A stretch of 40,379 bases of DNA from Planctomycetota bacterium. Lineage in GTDB: Bacteria > Planctomycetota > Phycisphaerae > SM23-33. The notes beneath the pieces were generated by a model, which was given only the letters and a program-made list of their open reading frames with translations, had not been told where the DNA came from and ran no database searches. The DNA is taken from the NCBI GenBank assembly GCA_029553505.1, contig JAKPKY010000069.1:1-40379 (forward strand). The letters are read 5' to 3'. The position numbers were made by a program, and so were the translations under genes. Shown piece by piece: positions 33,501 through 40,030 of the stretch; position 1 is the stretch's first letter, and each line of letters begins with the position of its first letter.

Positions 33501-34084
33501 AATACGGCCTGAGCCTCACCGTCGCCGGCGCCGACCTCGACGCGCTGTTCAACGCGGGCGTCACCGACCCGAAGAAACGCGCCGACGTCAAGGGCGCCTT
33601 GGACGGCACGCTCCAGCTGAAGGGAACCGTCGGCAAGAGCGCCACGCGGCAGGCCGTCGGCGTGCTCCGCATCAGCCGCGGAAAGCTCTACAAGCTCCCC
33701 ATCCTCCTGGGATTCCTCCACGTGATGTACCTGTCCGTTCCGGGCGATTCGGCCTTCACCGATGGATTCATCTCCTACCACCTGCGCGACGACGTCCTGA
33801 TGTTCCGCGAGATCCATCTGACCGGCTCGGCGCTGTCGATCGTCGGGTCCGGCTCGATGGACATGAAGACCGAGAAGCTGCGGTTGAACTTCCTCACCGG
33901 CCCGCCGGGAAAGATGCCGCGCCTCGACCAGATCGCCGACGAGTTCCTGACCGGCCTGGCGCGGGAGATCGTCGAAATCCGCGTCACCGGCACGCTCAGC
34001 AAACCGCAGACGCGGACGGTCTCGCTGCGCGGCTTTGACGAGGCCATCCGCCGCCTGCTCAGCCCCCCGCCCCCCGAACCGTGA
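30530..34084 (+). CDS. Giant AsmA/YhdP-like envelope protein with four tandem repeats
   Basis: The ATG at 30530 gives 1184 residues. One membrane helix (about 33-50: GAMVLALLLLLFYGYW) anchors the N-terminus; the rest faces the periplasm. An N-terminal AsmA-type segment (LTGAKVKIDSARFSLFGGIR) is followed by four repeats of about 118 residues starting near 408, 524, 644 and 762. Each opens with a (Y)R.FPY....LTGEI-like strand pair and, in most, closes with L...LRAALP....WD...P.G. A Pro/Ala/Thr-rich linker precedes a final AsmA C-terminal-like domain (LTGSALSIVGSGSMDMKTEK). AsmA-family proteins are bridge-like lipid carriers between membranes; the tandem repeats suggest a long groove. No partner is coded nearby. 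Confidence 0.83.
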   Translation: MGTFVKALRRLLPRRQKRFWRYVSPQRHGAGAMVLALLLLLFYGYWYLTNDRRIRREAQKYLSELTGAKVKIDSARFSLFGGIRLGGVKVFVPGEDPQHPFFRAGSVLLRHRPWGLLTTGKVHPTDILCDDTAVRIAIDTRDEAGSTGRLLVESRRRGFAGADMEANLPVIRVRNCRLDIAYVGPDAREVELNLDIALVPDPAGKYVIRYEEPRARQGGAIRGEVLVDLQTGQFSYEGQWALRPGLLPEKYDQWLKRYRVAGTVRLPKQPATSVAGRGIVAELVDFALKLPPAEGGLELTGVNGQLEFQEGKVILRRIAGRIPQAGDAQFTMSGEYGGYKPDSPFVIALSVTDMELPRAEDASSAMAETLARLHEDYQPRGKVNFEGRFARLSDGSQRFRGAVRPAGMTVTYRHFPYRLENLTGEIAFSSDGMLRPDLSASRGDTKLRIHGEMPFSYGGPSDLSVEVVNGRFDEDLRAALPKEYRDTWDLVNPSGQANVHVRVVKKDADSSEQATVTLALDGRAGCRYADFPYPVEKISGEIRITGRTVDFESVRGGRGSMKCRLDGRITDAGLATQDTRLRIRAWKLPFDEALAGALGKTGHAAFESLHATGQADYLDARITYTEEKDTDYAVNVTLAESDDVRLKMDALPLALSGVAGELTIDPQRVIVKRLTARRGDTPLTLSGLVDGLGGETTGLDLSVRATGLALDDELRAALPAPVRREWDTFSPAGTADVDLTLRHNLPRADDLDYTLVVDARDMQVRYRDFPYTFRNLRGRMVASPGELRLEDLHAAKGKMRAVLDGTVRTDDEMETALLRVRADDVPIDAELLGALPEELAPLVKRIRAGGTCSLNLKELAVVRPAGSAATQPAETQPATATAPATAPRPGGAWSLDGSVAFRDAVIDFGLGAETLTGVVKGVGGRTARGVSLDAQVAMERLQVGKREITDLTGTLLKHPSGSLIVLKDLSAGAHGGKVTGRAEFRLTDPLEYGLSLTVAGADLDALFNAGVTDPKKRADVKGALDGTLQLKGTVGKSATRQAVGVLRISRGKLYKLPILLGFLHVMYLSVPGDSAFTDGFISYHLRDDVLMFREIHLTGSALSIVGSGSMDMKTEKLRLNFLTGPPGKMPRLDQIADEFLTGLAREIVEIRVTGTLSKPQTRTVSLRGFDEAIRRLLSPPPPEP

Positions 34085-34094
34085 GGGGAGTCGC

Positions 34095-34129
34095 GAGTTG
34101 CGAATCGCGAATTGCGAATCGCGATTTCC
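34095..34129. repeat. Heptad array GAATTGC/GAATCGC
   Basis: GAGTTGC, GAATCGC, GAATTGC, GAATCGC, GATTTCC: five 7-mers in phase in the short gap between the AsmA-like and phosphorylase genes. It sits 14 bp before a TATACT -10 hexamer (34143-34148) that may start the next transcript. Confidence 0.75.
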
Positions 34130-34185
34130 GCGGCGCATGCGGTATACTCTCGCGCCGGATACCGAGCGAAAGGAGACGCGCACTC

Positions 34186-35067
34186 ATGGCCAAGGCGAAG
34201 GTCGGAATCATCGGCGGCAGCGGACTGGGCGACGCCCTCTGCGAGCATACCCCCGGCGAGGCGGTGCGGGTGGAGACGCCCTTCGGCGACCCCTCCGACG
34301 CGATCCTCCAGGCGCGATGGGGCGAGACGGAAATCGCCATCCTCAACCGCCACGGCCCGGGGCACCTCATCCAGCCGTCGCAGGTGAACTACCGCGCGAA
34401 CCTCTACGCGCTGAAGGCGCTGGGCTGCACGCACGTCATCGCCTCCGGCGCGGTCGGCTCGCTGCGGGAGCACATCGCCCCGAAGCACCTGGTGATCCCG
34501 CACCAGGTCATCGACAAGACCTACCGCCGCACGCCGACGTTCTACGACGAGTACCTGGCCGCCCACGTGGAGTTCGCCTCGCCGTTCTGCCCCGTGCTGC
34601 GAAAGCACCTGCTGAACTGCGCCGGCGCGGTTCAGACGAAGGTGCACGACGGCGGCACGTACGTTTGCATGGAAGGCCCGGCCTTCAGCACCCGCGCCGA
34701 AAGCGAGATGCACCGCCTCTGGGGCGGCGACCTGATCGGGATGACCTGCATGCCCGAGGCGAAACTCGCCCGCGAGGCCGAACTGGCCTACGCGCTCGTC
34801 TGCCTGCCCAGCGATTACGACTGCTGGCGCCCCGCCCCGCACGAGCTGGACAAGCACGAGTTGCTCAAGGAGATCATCGGAAACCTGCACGAGGCGACGC
34901 GCAACGCCATCGAGCTGATCCGCGAGGCGGTCCGCCGCTTCAGCGAGATCGCCTCCGTCGCCAGTCCCGCCCACAGCGCGATGGAGCTGGCCATCTGGTC
35001 CGCGCGCGACCTGCTGCCCCCGGCTGCCAAGGCCCACTACGGCGTGCTCGTGGAGAAGTACCTCTAG
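34186..35067 (+). CDS. mtnP: MTA/purine nucleoside phosphorylase (MTAP-type)
   Basis: The ATG at 34186 follows AAGGAG. The 293-residue product shows the NP-II signature: VGIIGGSGLGD (phosphate loop), RHGPGHLIQPSQVNYRAN (His and ribose contacts), VASGAVGSLR-like strand and GGTYVCMEGPAFSTRAESEM (substrate recognition). It splits 5'-methylthioadenosine, or a purine nucleoside, with phosphate to the base and sugar-1-phosphate, in the methionine salvage route. The substitution pattern (NYRAN, FSTRAE) suits MTAP more than PNP, but fine specificity cannot be set from sequence alone. A TATACT hexamer at 34143 suggests its own promoter. Cytosolic. Confidence 0.9.
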   Translation: MAKAKVGIIGGSGLGDALCEHTPGEAVRVETPFGDPSDAILQARWGETEIAILNRHGPGHLIQPSQVNYRANLYALKALGCTHVIASGAVGSLREHIAPKHLVIPHQVIDKTYRRTPTFYDEYLAAHVEFASPFCPVLRKHLLNCAGAVQTKVHDGGTYVCMEGPAFSTRAESEMHRLWGGDLIGMTCMPEAKLAREAELAYALVCLPSDYDCWRPAPHELDKHELLKEIIGNLHEATRNAIELIREAVRRFSEIASVASPAHSAMELAIWSARDLLPPAAKAHYGVLVEKYL

Positions 35068-35087
35068 CGCGGGCGCGGACGGCGGGC

Positions 35088-35115
35088 TTGAGCGCAGCGA
35101 CGGGAGCGGGTAGAA
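35088..35115 (+). promoter_or_regulatory. Promoter for the MarC gene, near-leaderless
   Basis: TTGAGC (35088-35093) and TAGAAT (35110-35115) have a 16-bp spacer. The start of transcription would be near 35122, only a few bases before the ATG at 35126, and no ribosome-binding site is visible. Confidence 0.45.
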
Positions 35116-35125
35116 TCACTGTCGC

Positions 35126-35761
35126 ATGGACTGGAACACGATCCTACAATTCTCCGAGGCCGCCATCAGCATCTTCGCACTGATCAATCCCATCGGCGGC
35201 TTGCCGACGCTGGTGGGGCTGACGGAGGACATGGGCGTCGCGCAGCGCCGCAAGCTGCTGCGGCTCGCGGGCGTGACGGCCCTGGGCGTCATCGTCGCGA
35301 TGGCGCTGGTGGGGCAGGTGCTCATCGACAAGGTCTTCCGCATCACGATCGACCAGTTCGCCTTCGCCGGCGGCTTGGTGCTGATGATCACCGGCATCCG
35401 CGCGATGGTGGGCGGAGGATTCGCCAAGCGGGCGCAAACGAGCGACCCCGCCACCCGCAGGGACGAGGAGATCTCGCTGGCCGTCTCGCCCATCGCCATG
35501 CCGTTGCTGGTCGGGCCCGGAAGCATCGTCAACGTCATGCTCATCTCGCAGCACAACGGGCGGGTCTTCGCGGTGCTGGCCTGCCTGGCGGCTTTCGTGT
35601 TCGTCATCCTGATCCTCAACTACTCCCACCTGCTCTATCGCGTGATGGGGCGCGTCGGATCGCTGGCGGTGGGGCGGGTGCTCCAGATCTTCATCGTGGC
35701 CATCGGCGTGAAGTTCGCGTTCGTGGCGCTGGGGCGCATCTTTCCGGGGCTGCTGCACTGA
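35126..35761 (+). CDS. MarC-family membrane protein
   Basis: The 211-residue protein has six hydrophobic segments and the typical MarC sequences FALINPIGGLPTLVGLT near the start and AVSPIAMPLLVGPGSI in the middle (both re-entrant loop-like with Asn-Pro/Pro-Ile). Its length is normal. The family (UPF0056) was once linked to multiple antibiotic resistance, but its role is still unclear; amino-acid or small-molecule export is often suggested. The stop codon is 4 bp from the end of the convergent carboxypeptidase gene. Its ATG is within a few bases of the predicted transcription start. Confidence 0.87.
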   Translation: MDWNTILQFSEAAISIFALINPIGGLPTLVGLTEDMGVAQRRKLLRLAGVTALGVIVAMALVGQVLIDKVFRITIDQFAFAGGLVLMITGIRAMVGGGFAKRAQTSDPATRRDEEISLAVSPIAMPLLVGPGSIVNVMLISQHNGRVFAVLACLAAFVFVILILNYSHLLYRVMGRVGSLAVGRVLQIFIVAIGVKFAFVALGRIFPGLLH

Positions 35762-35765
35762 CGCG

Positions 35766-36896
35766 CTAGCGGCGCACCCACTGCGCCGCGGCGTCGGCCA
35801 GCGCCGACCCCAGGCGACGGTAATCGTCGATCGTGTAATACACCTTCCCGTTGCCTTGGTAGCTGGTTTCCACCGTCGCCGCGTCGATGCCCAGCATCTC
35901 GCGACCCCAGCGGACGCTGGACATGCCCAGAATCCGCGCCTCGCCCGCCGGTTTGGGCGTCTTGTGCGCAATCGGCGAGCGAATCTCCTCCGGGATCCGC
36001 GCGTGGTACACCTCGGCGATCGCCTGGGCCGTCTCGTCGATGGGCGTCTCGAAATCCCAGCCGCGAAGGGGAACGTAACTGTCCTGCTCGCGATGGCTGG
36101 GGGCGTGCAGGTCCAGCAGAAGCATGTTCCGGCTGGCCCTCTTGATGCGGACCACGTCGGCCATGATCGCCTTGGCCTCCACGCGCCGCTGCACCCTGCC
36201 GTACCCGCGGTTCGTGTCGTGCGGCCAGGGGTCTTTCCCGTAGCTGCCGCTGACGACGTCGTCGAGGTCCACGAAGGGCACGGCCCACCACGTGACGGAC
36301 CGAGCCAGCTCCGCGTCGGACGCCACGCGCCGCAGGACGCCCTCCAGCACCCACGAGCCGGGGGTCTCGCCGGCGTGGTGCCGCGCGGTGAGATAGACGG
36401 CGGGCTTGTCGGTCTCGGCCGGGGCGGTGTAGGCCCGCGCCAGGGGGTGATCGCCCAGCGTTACGCCGATCTCGCCCGTCCGGAATGTCGGCGACAACTC
36501 GTCCCGCAGCGCCCGCCAGTCGGCAAGCTGGTAGGGAAAGCAGTGGGCGAACTCCAGACTGTCGCCGTCGGCGTCCAGGTCCCAGGCATACTCAGTGCGC
36601 CCATCGGGCTGCCGGACAGCGCGGGCCGGGCCCGTGCGCTGCCAATTCCCGCCGGCGGCGCGGAACACCGGGCGGTTTCCGGACCAATCGCCCCCGCCGA
36701 GGGTCTGCTCGGGATTGCCCAGCACGACCGTCGCGCCGCGCCCTGCCAGACCGTTCAGGCGGAAATGGAACCACATCGCTTCCGGGCAGTTCTTCGGCTG
36801 GGCGGCGAACCGCACCACGGGCCTGCCCGCGCCCTCGTCGAGATTCAGCAGCAGACCGTTGCCCCCGTCAAAGTCCGTCGCAAGCCGGATCGCCAT
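35766..36896 (-). CDS. M14-family zinc carboxypeptidase, cytosolic type
   Basis: The 376-residue protein lacks a signal peptide. An N-terminal beta domain of about 150 residues (MWFHFRLNGLAGRGATVV) precedes the peptidase fold, the layout of cytosolic carboxypeptidases. Zinc ligands fit M14: H174-x-x-E177 in RHHAGETPGSW and H264 in LLLDLHAPSH. NRGYG (229-233) is in the substrate-carboxylate region, and E343 in TVETSYQG is the likely catalytic Glu. M14 enzymes cut C-terminal residues; the cytosolic group deglutamylates proteins in eukaryotes, while bacterial ones are mostly undefined. It converges with the MarC gene and diverges from the methyltransferase gene across 172 bp, where no clear promoter was found. 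Confidence 0.85.
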   Translation of the reverse strand: MAIRLATDFDGGNGLLLNLDEGAGRPVVRFAAQPKNCPEAMWFHFRLNGLAGRGATVVLGNPEQTLGGGDWSGNRPVFRAAGGNWQRTGPARAVRQPDGRTEYAWDLDADGDSLEFAHCFPYQLADWRALRDELSPTFRTGEIGVTLGDHPLARAYTAPAETDKPAVYLTARHHAGETPGSWVLEGVLRRVASDAELARSVTWWAVPFVDLDDVVSGSYGKDPWPHDTNRGYGRVQRRVEAKAIMADVVRIKRASRNMLLLDLHAPSHREQDSYVPLRGWDFETPIDETAQAIAEVYHARIPEEIRSPIAHKTPKPAGEARILGMSSVRWGREMLGIDAATVETSYQGNGKVYYTIDDYRRLGSALADAAAQWVRR

Positions 36897-37068
36897 GACA
36901 TGTGGTCCTTAACCAGGTTTCAGATTCGCGGAACACCGGAAAATTCTAGCGTTCCTCCCGCGCCAGTCCAGCCGCAAGGCAGGTTCCTTCAGCGAACAGG
37001 CAAAACCTTCTTTCTCGCCGGACGGCGATTCCGTACGATAGTTTCCCGATCGTTTGGAAGGACAATCC

Positions 37069-37668
37069 ATGAGCTTTCGGAAAATGCGGATCATGCTGTT
37101 GCGCCTGGCGTTCCTGCCCATCGTGTTGATGGCGCTGTTCGTGTGGCGTTCCTGGTCGGACGAATCGGTGGTGGACTACGTCGTGGAGTGGTCGGGCTAC
37201 CTGTTGCTGCTGGCCGGGCTGGGAATCCGGATCTGGAGCACGCTGTACATCGGCTCGCGAAAGTCCAAGGAGGTCATCACGGACGGCCCGTATTCCCTTT
37301 GCCGCAACCCGCTCTATCTTGGAACCTTCGCCATCACGGTCGGCGCGTCGCTGTGCCTGGAGAACCTGGCGATGCTCCTGGTGGCGCTTCTGGTGATGGT
37401 GCCGGTGCACATTGCGGTGATCCTGGCGGAGGAAAAGCACCTGGCGGGCCTGTTCGGCCAGCCGTATGAAGAATACCTCTGCCGCGTCCCGCGCTTCCTC
37501 GTGTCGTTGAAGAACTATCGCAGCCCGGCGACGGTCGAGGTGTCCACGCGCGCGATTCGCCGGGTCACGATCGAGGCCATGGGCGTCCTGCTGATCCCCC
37601 CGATCGGCGACCTGATCGAGCTGCTGCACGCGCGAGGCATCCTTCCGGTGCTTTTCCGGTTCCCGTAG
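37069..37668 (+). CDS. Isoprenylcysteine methyltransferase-like membrane protein
   Basis: GGAAGGA precedes the ATG at 37069. The 199-residue protein has about five membrane helices and the ICMT/PEMT signature: ITDGPYSLCRNPLYLGTFAI (SAM-binding stretch) and the EEKHLAGLFGQPYEEYLCRV motif near the C-terminal end, both typical. It would methylate a lipid, phospholipid head or thiol/carboxyl group using SAM at the membrane; bacterial members have varied, mostly unknown substrates. A C-terminal extension of about 45 residues with a further hydrophobic part is longer than in many homologs. Confidence 0.85.
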   Translation: MSFRKMRIMLLRLAFLPIVLMALFVWRSWSDESVVDYVVEWSGYLLLLAGLGIRIWSTLYIGSRKSKEVITDGPYSLCRNPLYLGTFAITVGASLCLENLAMLLVALLVMVPVHIAVILAEEKHLAGLFGQPYEEYLCRVPRFLVSLKNYRSPATVEVSTRAIRRVTIEAMGVLLIPPIGDLIELLHARGILPVLFRFP

Positions 37669-37677
37669 CCGCGGCGC

Positions 37678-37706
37678 TTCCGTTCGCCGACGGAAACTGG
37701 TATCCT
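37678..37706 (+). promoter_or_regulatory. Weak promoter before ffh
   Basis: TTCCGT (37678-37683) and TATCCT (37701-37706), 17 bp apart. Transcription would begin about 3 bp before the ATG at 37716 and no ribosome site is present, so the transcript would be nearly leaderless. Confidence 0.35.
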
Positions 37707-37715
37707 GCCTGAGCT

Positions 37716-39146
37716 ATGTTCGAAGCCCTGACCGACAAGTTCAACGACGTGTTCCGCAAGCTCTCCGGGCGCGGACGCATCAGCGAGGACAACGTCCGCG
37801 ACTCCATGCGCGAGGTTCGCCAGGCGCTGCTGGAGGCCGACGTCCATTACAAGGTCGTCAAGCAGTTCTGCGACGACGTGGTCGAAAAGGCCCTCGGGCA
37901 GGAGGTCATCCGCAGCCTCCACCCCGGGCAGGTGATGATCAAGGTCGTCCACGACGAACTGGTCCACCTCATGGGCCCGGTGGACTCGCGGATCTATTAC
38001 GTCTCCCCGCCCCCGACGATCGTCATGATGGCCGGGCTCCAGGGCTCGGGCAAGACCACCACCTGCGGAAAGCTCGCCCGGATGATCCAGCACCAGGGCA
38101 AGCACCCGATGCTGGTGGCGTGCGACCTCCAGCGTCCGGCGGCCGTCGACCAGTTGACCATCGTCGGTGGGCAGGTGGGCGTGCCCGTCTTCCGCGTCGA
38201 GGGGGAGAAGAATCCCGTCCGCGTCGCGCGGCAGGGCGTGCAACATGCGATCCAGGACGGCCGCGACGTGGTCATCATCGACACGGCCGGTCGGCTCCAC
38301 GTCGACGAGGAGATGATGAAGCAGGCGGAGGAGATCGCCTCCGCCGTCAGCCCGCACCAGATCTACCTCGTCTGCGACGCCATGACCGGCCAGGACGCCG
38401 TCAACAGCGCCAAGGAGTTCAACGAGCGCCTCGAGCTGGACGGCGTGATCCTGACCAAGTTCGACTCCGACGCCCGCGGCGGCGCGGCGCTGTCGGTCAA
38501 GGCCGTCACCGGGAAACCCATCAAGTTCATCGGCGTCGGGGAGAAACTCGACGCTCTCGAGGAGTTCCACGCCGACCGGATGGCCGGGCGCATCCTCGGA
38601 ATGGGCGACGTGGTCACCCTCGTCGAGAAGGCCCAGCAGACCTTCGACGCCGAGCAGCAGGCCAAGCTCCAGGAGAAGATGGTCAAGGGCAAGTTCACCC
38701 TCACCGACTTCCTGGGGCAGATGAAGCAGATGCAGAAGCTCGGGCCCCTCAAGCAGGTGCTCAAGATGATGCCCGGAATGGGCTCGCAACTCGACGCGAT
38801 GCAGCTCGACGGCGACGAATTCGCCAAGATGGAGGCGATCATCCATTCGATGACCGCCGCGGAGCGGGAGAACCCCGACCTCATCGAGGCCTCGCGTCGG
38901 CGGCGCATCGCCCGCGGGAGCGGCACCGAACCGCAGGACGTCTCCGGGCTGGTCAAGAGCTTCGGGATGGCCGCCAACATGATGAAACAGATGGCGGGCA
39001 TGGGAATGCGCGAGCGCATGGGGTTCGCCAAGAACCTCGGGCAGATGGACATGTTCGGCGGGGGAATGAAGTTCAAGGTCAAGCAGCGCTCCAAGCGGCT
39101 GACCAAGAAGGAACGCGAGAAGCGCAAGAAGAAGCGCAGGCGATGA
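37716..39146 (+). CDS. ffh: Signal recognition particle protein Ffh (SRP54)
   Basis: The 476-residue protein has the N domain (1-90), the NG GTPase domain and a Met-rich M domain. GTPase motifs are GLQGSGKTTT (G1, 107-116), DTAGR (G3, 189-193) and TKFD (G4, 247-250); QRPAAVDQL matches the SRP insertion box region. The M domain begins near 325 and carries many Met (QMKQMQKLGPLKQVLKMMPG) and the SRP-RNA binding helix (ERENPDLIEASRRRRIARGS). The C-terminus is strongly basic. Ffh with 4.5S RNA brings nascent membrane proteins to FtsY. Its stop codon overlaps the next ATG (ATGA), so the following pair is translationally coupled to this essential gene. Confidence 0.97.
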   Translation: MFEALTDKFNDVFRKLSGRGRISEDNVRDSMREVRQALLEADVHYKVVKQFCDDVVEKALGQEVIRSLHPGQVMIKVVHDELVHLMGPVDSRIYYVSPPPTIVMMAGLQGSGKTTTCGKLARMIQHQGKHPMLVACDLQRPAAVDQLTIVGGQVGVPVFRVEGEKNPVRVARQGVQHAIQDGRDVVIIDTAGRLHVDEEMMKQAEEIASAVSPHQIYLVCDAMTGQDAVNSAKEFNERLELDGVILTKFDSDARGGAALSVKAVTGKPIKFIGVGEKLDALEEFHADRMAGRILGMGDVVTLVEKAQQTFDAEQQAKLQEKMVKGKFTLTDFLGQMKQMQKLGPLKQVLKMMPGMGSQLDAMQLDGDEFAKMEAIIHSMTAAERENPDLIEASRRRRIARGSGTEPQDVSGLVKSFGMAANMMKQMAGMGMRERMGFAKNLGQMDMFGGGMKFKVKQRSKRLTKKEREKRKKKRRR

Positions 39147-39379
39147 GCGACTCTCCCTGCAAATTCCGTCTGGACGCGGGCCAGATCGAGGTCGTCGACG
39201 ACGCCGTCGCGGTAATCCTGCGCCGAAAGACCCCCGCCCAGCGCGTGGCGATGATATTTCATTGCGGCCGACGGGTTCGTTGGGCCGTCGAGGGGCATGT
39301 GCGGCATCGTCATCCCGATTGGAATGACGAGCAAGTCAAGGCCGAGGCGGCACGGAGACTTGCGCATGGAACAACCTGA
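39143..39379 (+). CDS. Small HPDW-motif protein paired with a nucleotidyltransferase
   Basis: The ATG overlaps the ffh stop codon as ATGA. The 78-residue product has RRKTPAQRVAMIFHCGRRVR then HPDWNDEQVKAEAARRLAHG: an amphipathic helix starting TPAQRVAM, and the motif HPDW..EQV..E.ARR..HG. Small proteins with this ending commonly stand directly before a nucleotidyltransferase gene in bacterial genomes. It overlaps that gene by 14 bp here. An antitoxin-like or partner role is inferred from the arrangement only; no experiment can be cited for this pair. Its basic N-terminal part fits nucleic acid or partner binding. Confidence 0.62.
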   Translation: MSDSPCKFRLDAGQIEVVDDAVAVILRRKTPAQRVAMIFHCGRRVRWAVEGHVRHRHPDWNDEQVKAEAARRLAHGTT

Positions 39380-39935
39380 TCTGCTGCGAAAAGTCGTCGA
39401 AGCTCTCGAAGAGCTGGATATCCCCTACGCGATTGTCGGCTCCGTCGCCAGCAGCGCCTATGGCGAAGCAAGGCACACCCAGGACGTCGATGTCCTGGTC
39501 AACTTTCGGTACGGCGATATCCAGCCGTTTTGTCACAAATTCCCGTCGCCGGAATACTATGTCAGTCCCGAAGCGGCGGGGCAGGCTTTGCGGACCGGCG
39601 GACAGTTCAACGTCATCGAATCCTCCACGGGCGACAAGGCCGACCTGATGATTCCGAAGTATGGAACCTGGCAGGAGCAGCAGTTGTCCCACCGCCGGAA
39701 GCTCCGGATTTTGCCGGATCGCGACGTTTTCGTCGCGCGCCCGGAGGACGTCATCCTCTCCAAGATGCAGTACTACCGCGAGGGGGGGTCGGAAAAACAC
39801 CTGCGGGACATCACGGGGATGCTCAAGGTCAGCGGAGAGGAAATCGACCGCCAGTACGTCCGCGCCTGGGCGGAAAAACTCGGCGTGACCGACGTCTGGG
39901 ACGCCGTCCTGAACGTCGTGGACAAGACCGGCTAA
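39366..39935 (+). CDS. Nucleotidyltransferase-fold protein, second gene of a coupled pair
   Basis: The ATG at 39366 follows GGAGA and overlaps the preceding gene by 14 bp. The 189-residue product has the nucleotidyltransferase signature G25-S26...D40-x-D42 (VGSVASSAYGEARHTQDVDV) and a third acidic residue D93 in DKADLMIPK, so the metal site looks complete. The C-terminal half contains RPEDVILSKMQYYREGGSEK, the conserved helical region of the AbiEii/DUF6036-like group. Enzymes of this fold transfer nucleotides to proteins, tRNA or small molecules, and many act as toxins. Its toxin role is inference from the pairing with a small neighbour. Confidence 0.75.
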   Translation: MEQPDLLRKVVEALEELDIPYAIVGSVASSAYGEARHTQDVDVLVNFRYGDIQPFCHKFPSPEYYVSPEAAGQALRTGGQFNVIESSTGDKADLMIPKYGTWQEQQLSHRRKLRILPDRDVFVARPEDVILSKMQYYREGGSEKHLRDITGMLKVSGEEIDRQYVRAWAEKLGVTDVWDAVLNVVDKTG

Positions 39936-39984
39936 GGGCCGCAGTTTCCGGCGCGTTGCGCTGGTCGCCACGTCCGGCAGGGGG

Positions 39985-39990
39985 TATACT
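39985..39990 (+). promoter_or_regulatory. -10 hexamer TATACT before the WD40 gene
   Basis: TATACT lies 41 bp before the ATG at 40031. A -35 at the right distance is poor (TGGTCG at 39962-39967). Confidence 0.3.
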
Positions 39991-40030
39991 CGCCCGCGGT
40001 CTGTCCGGTCTGGATTCGGGGAGGATCCTC

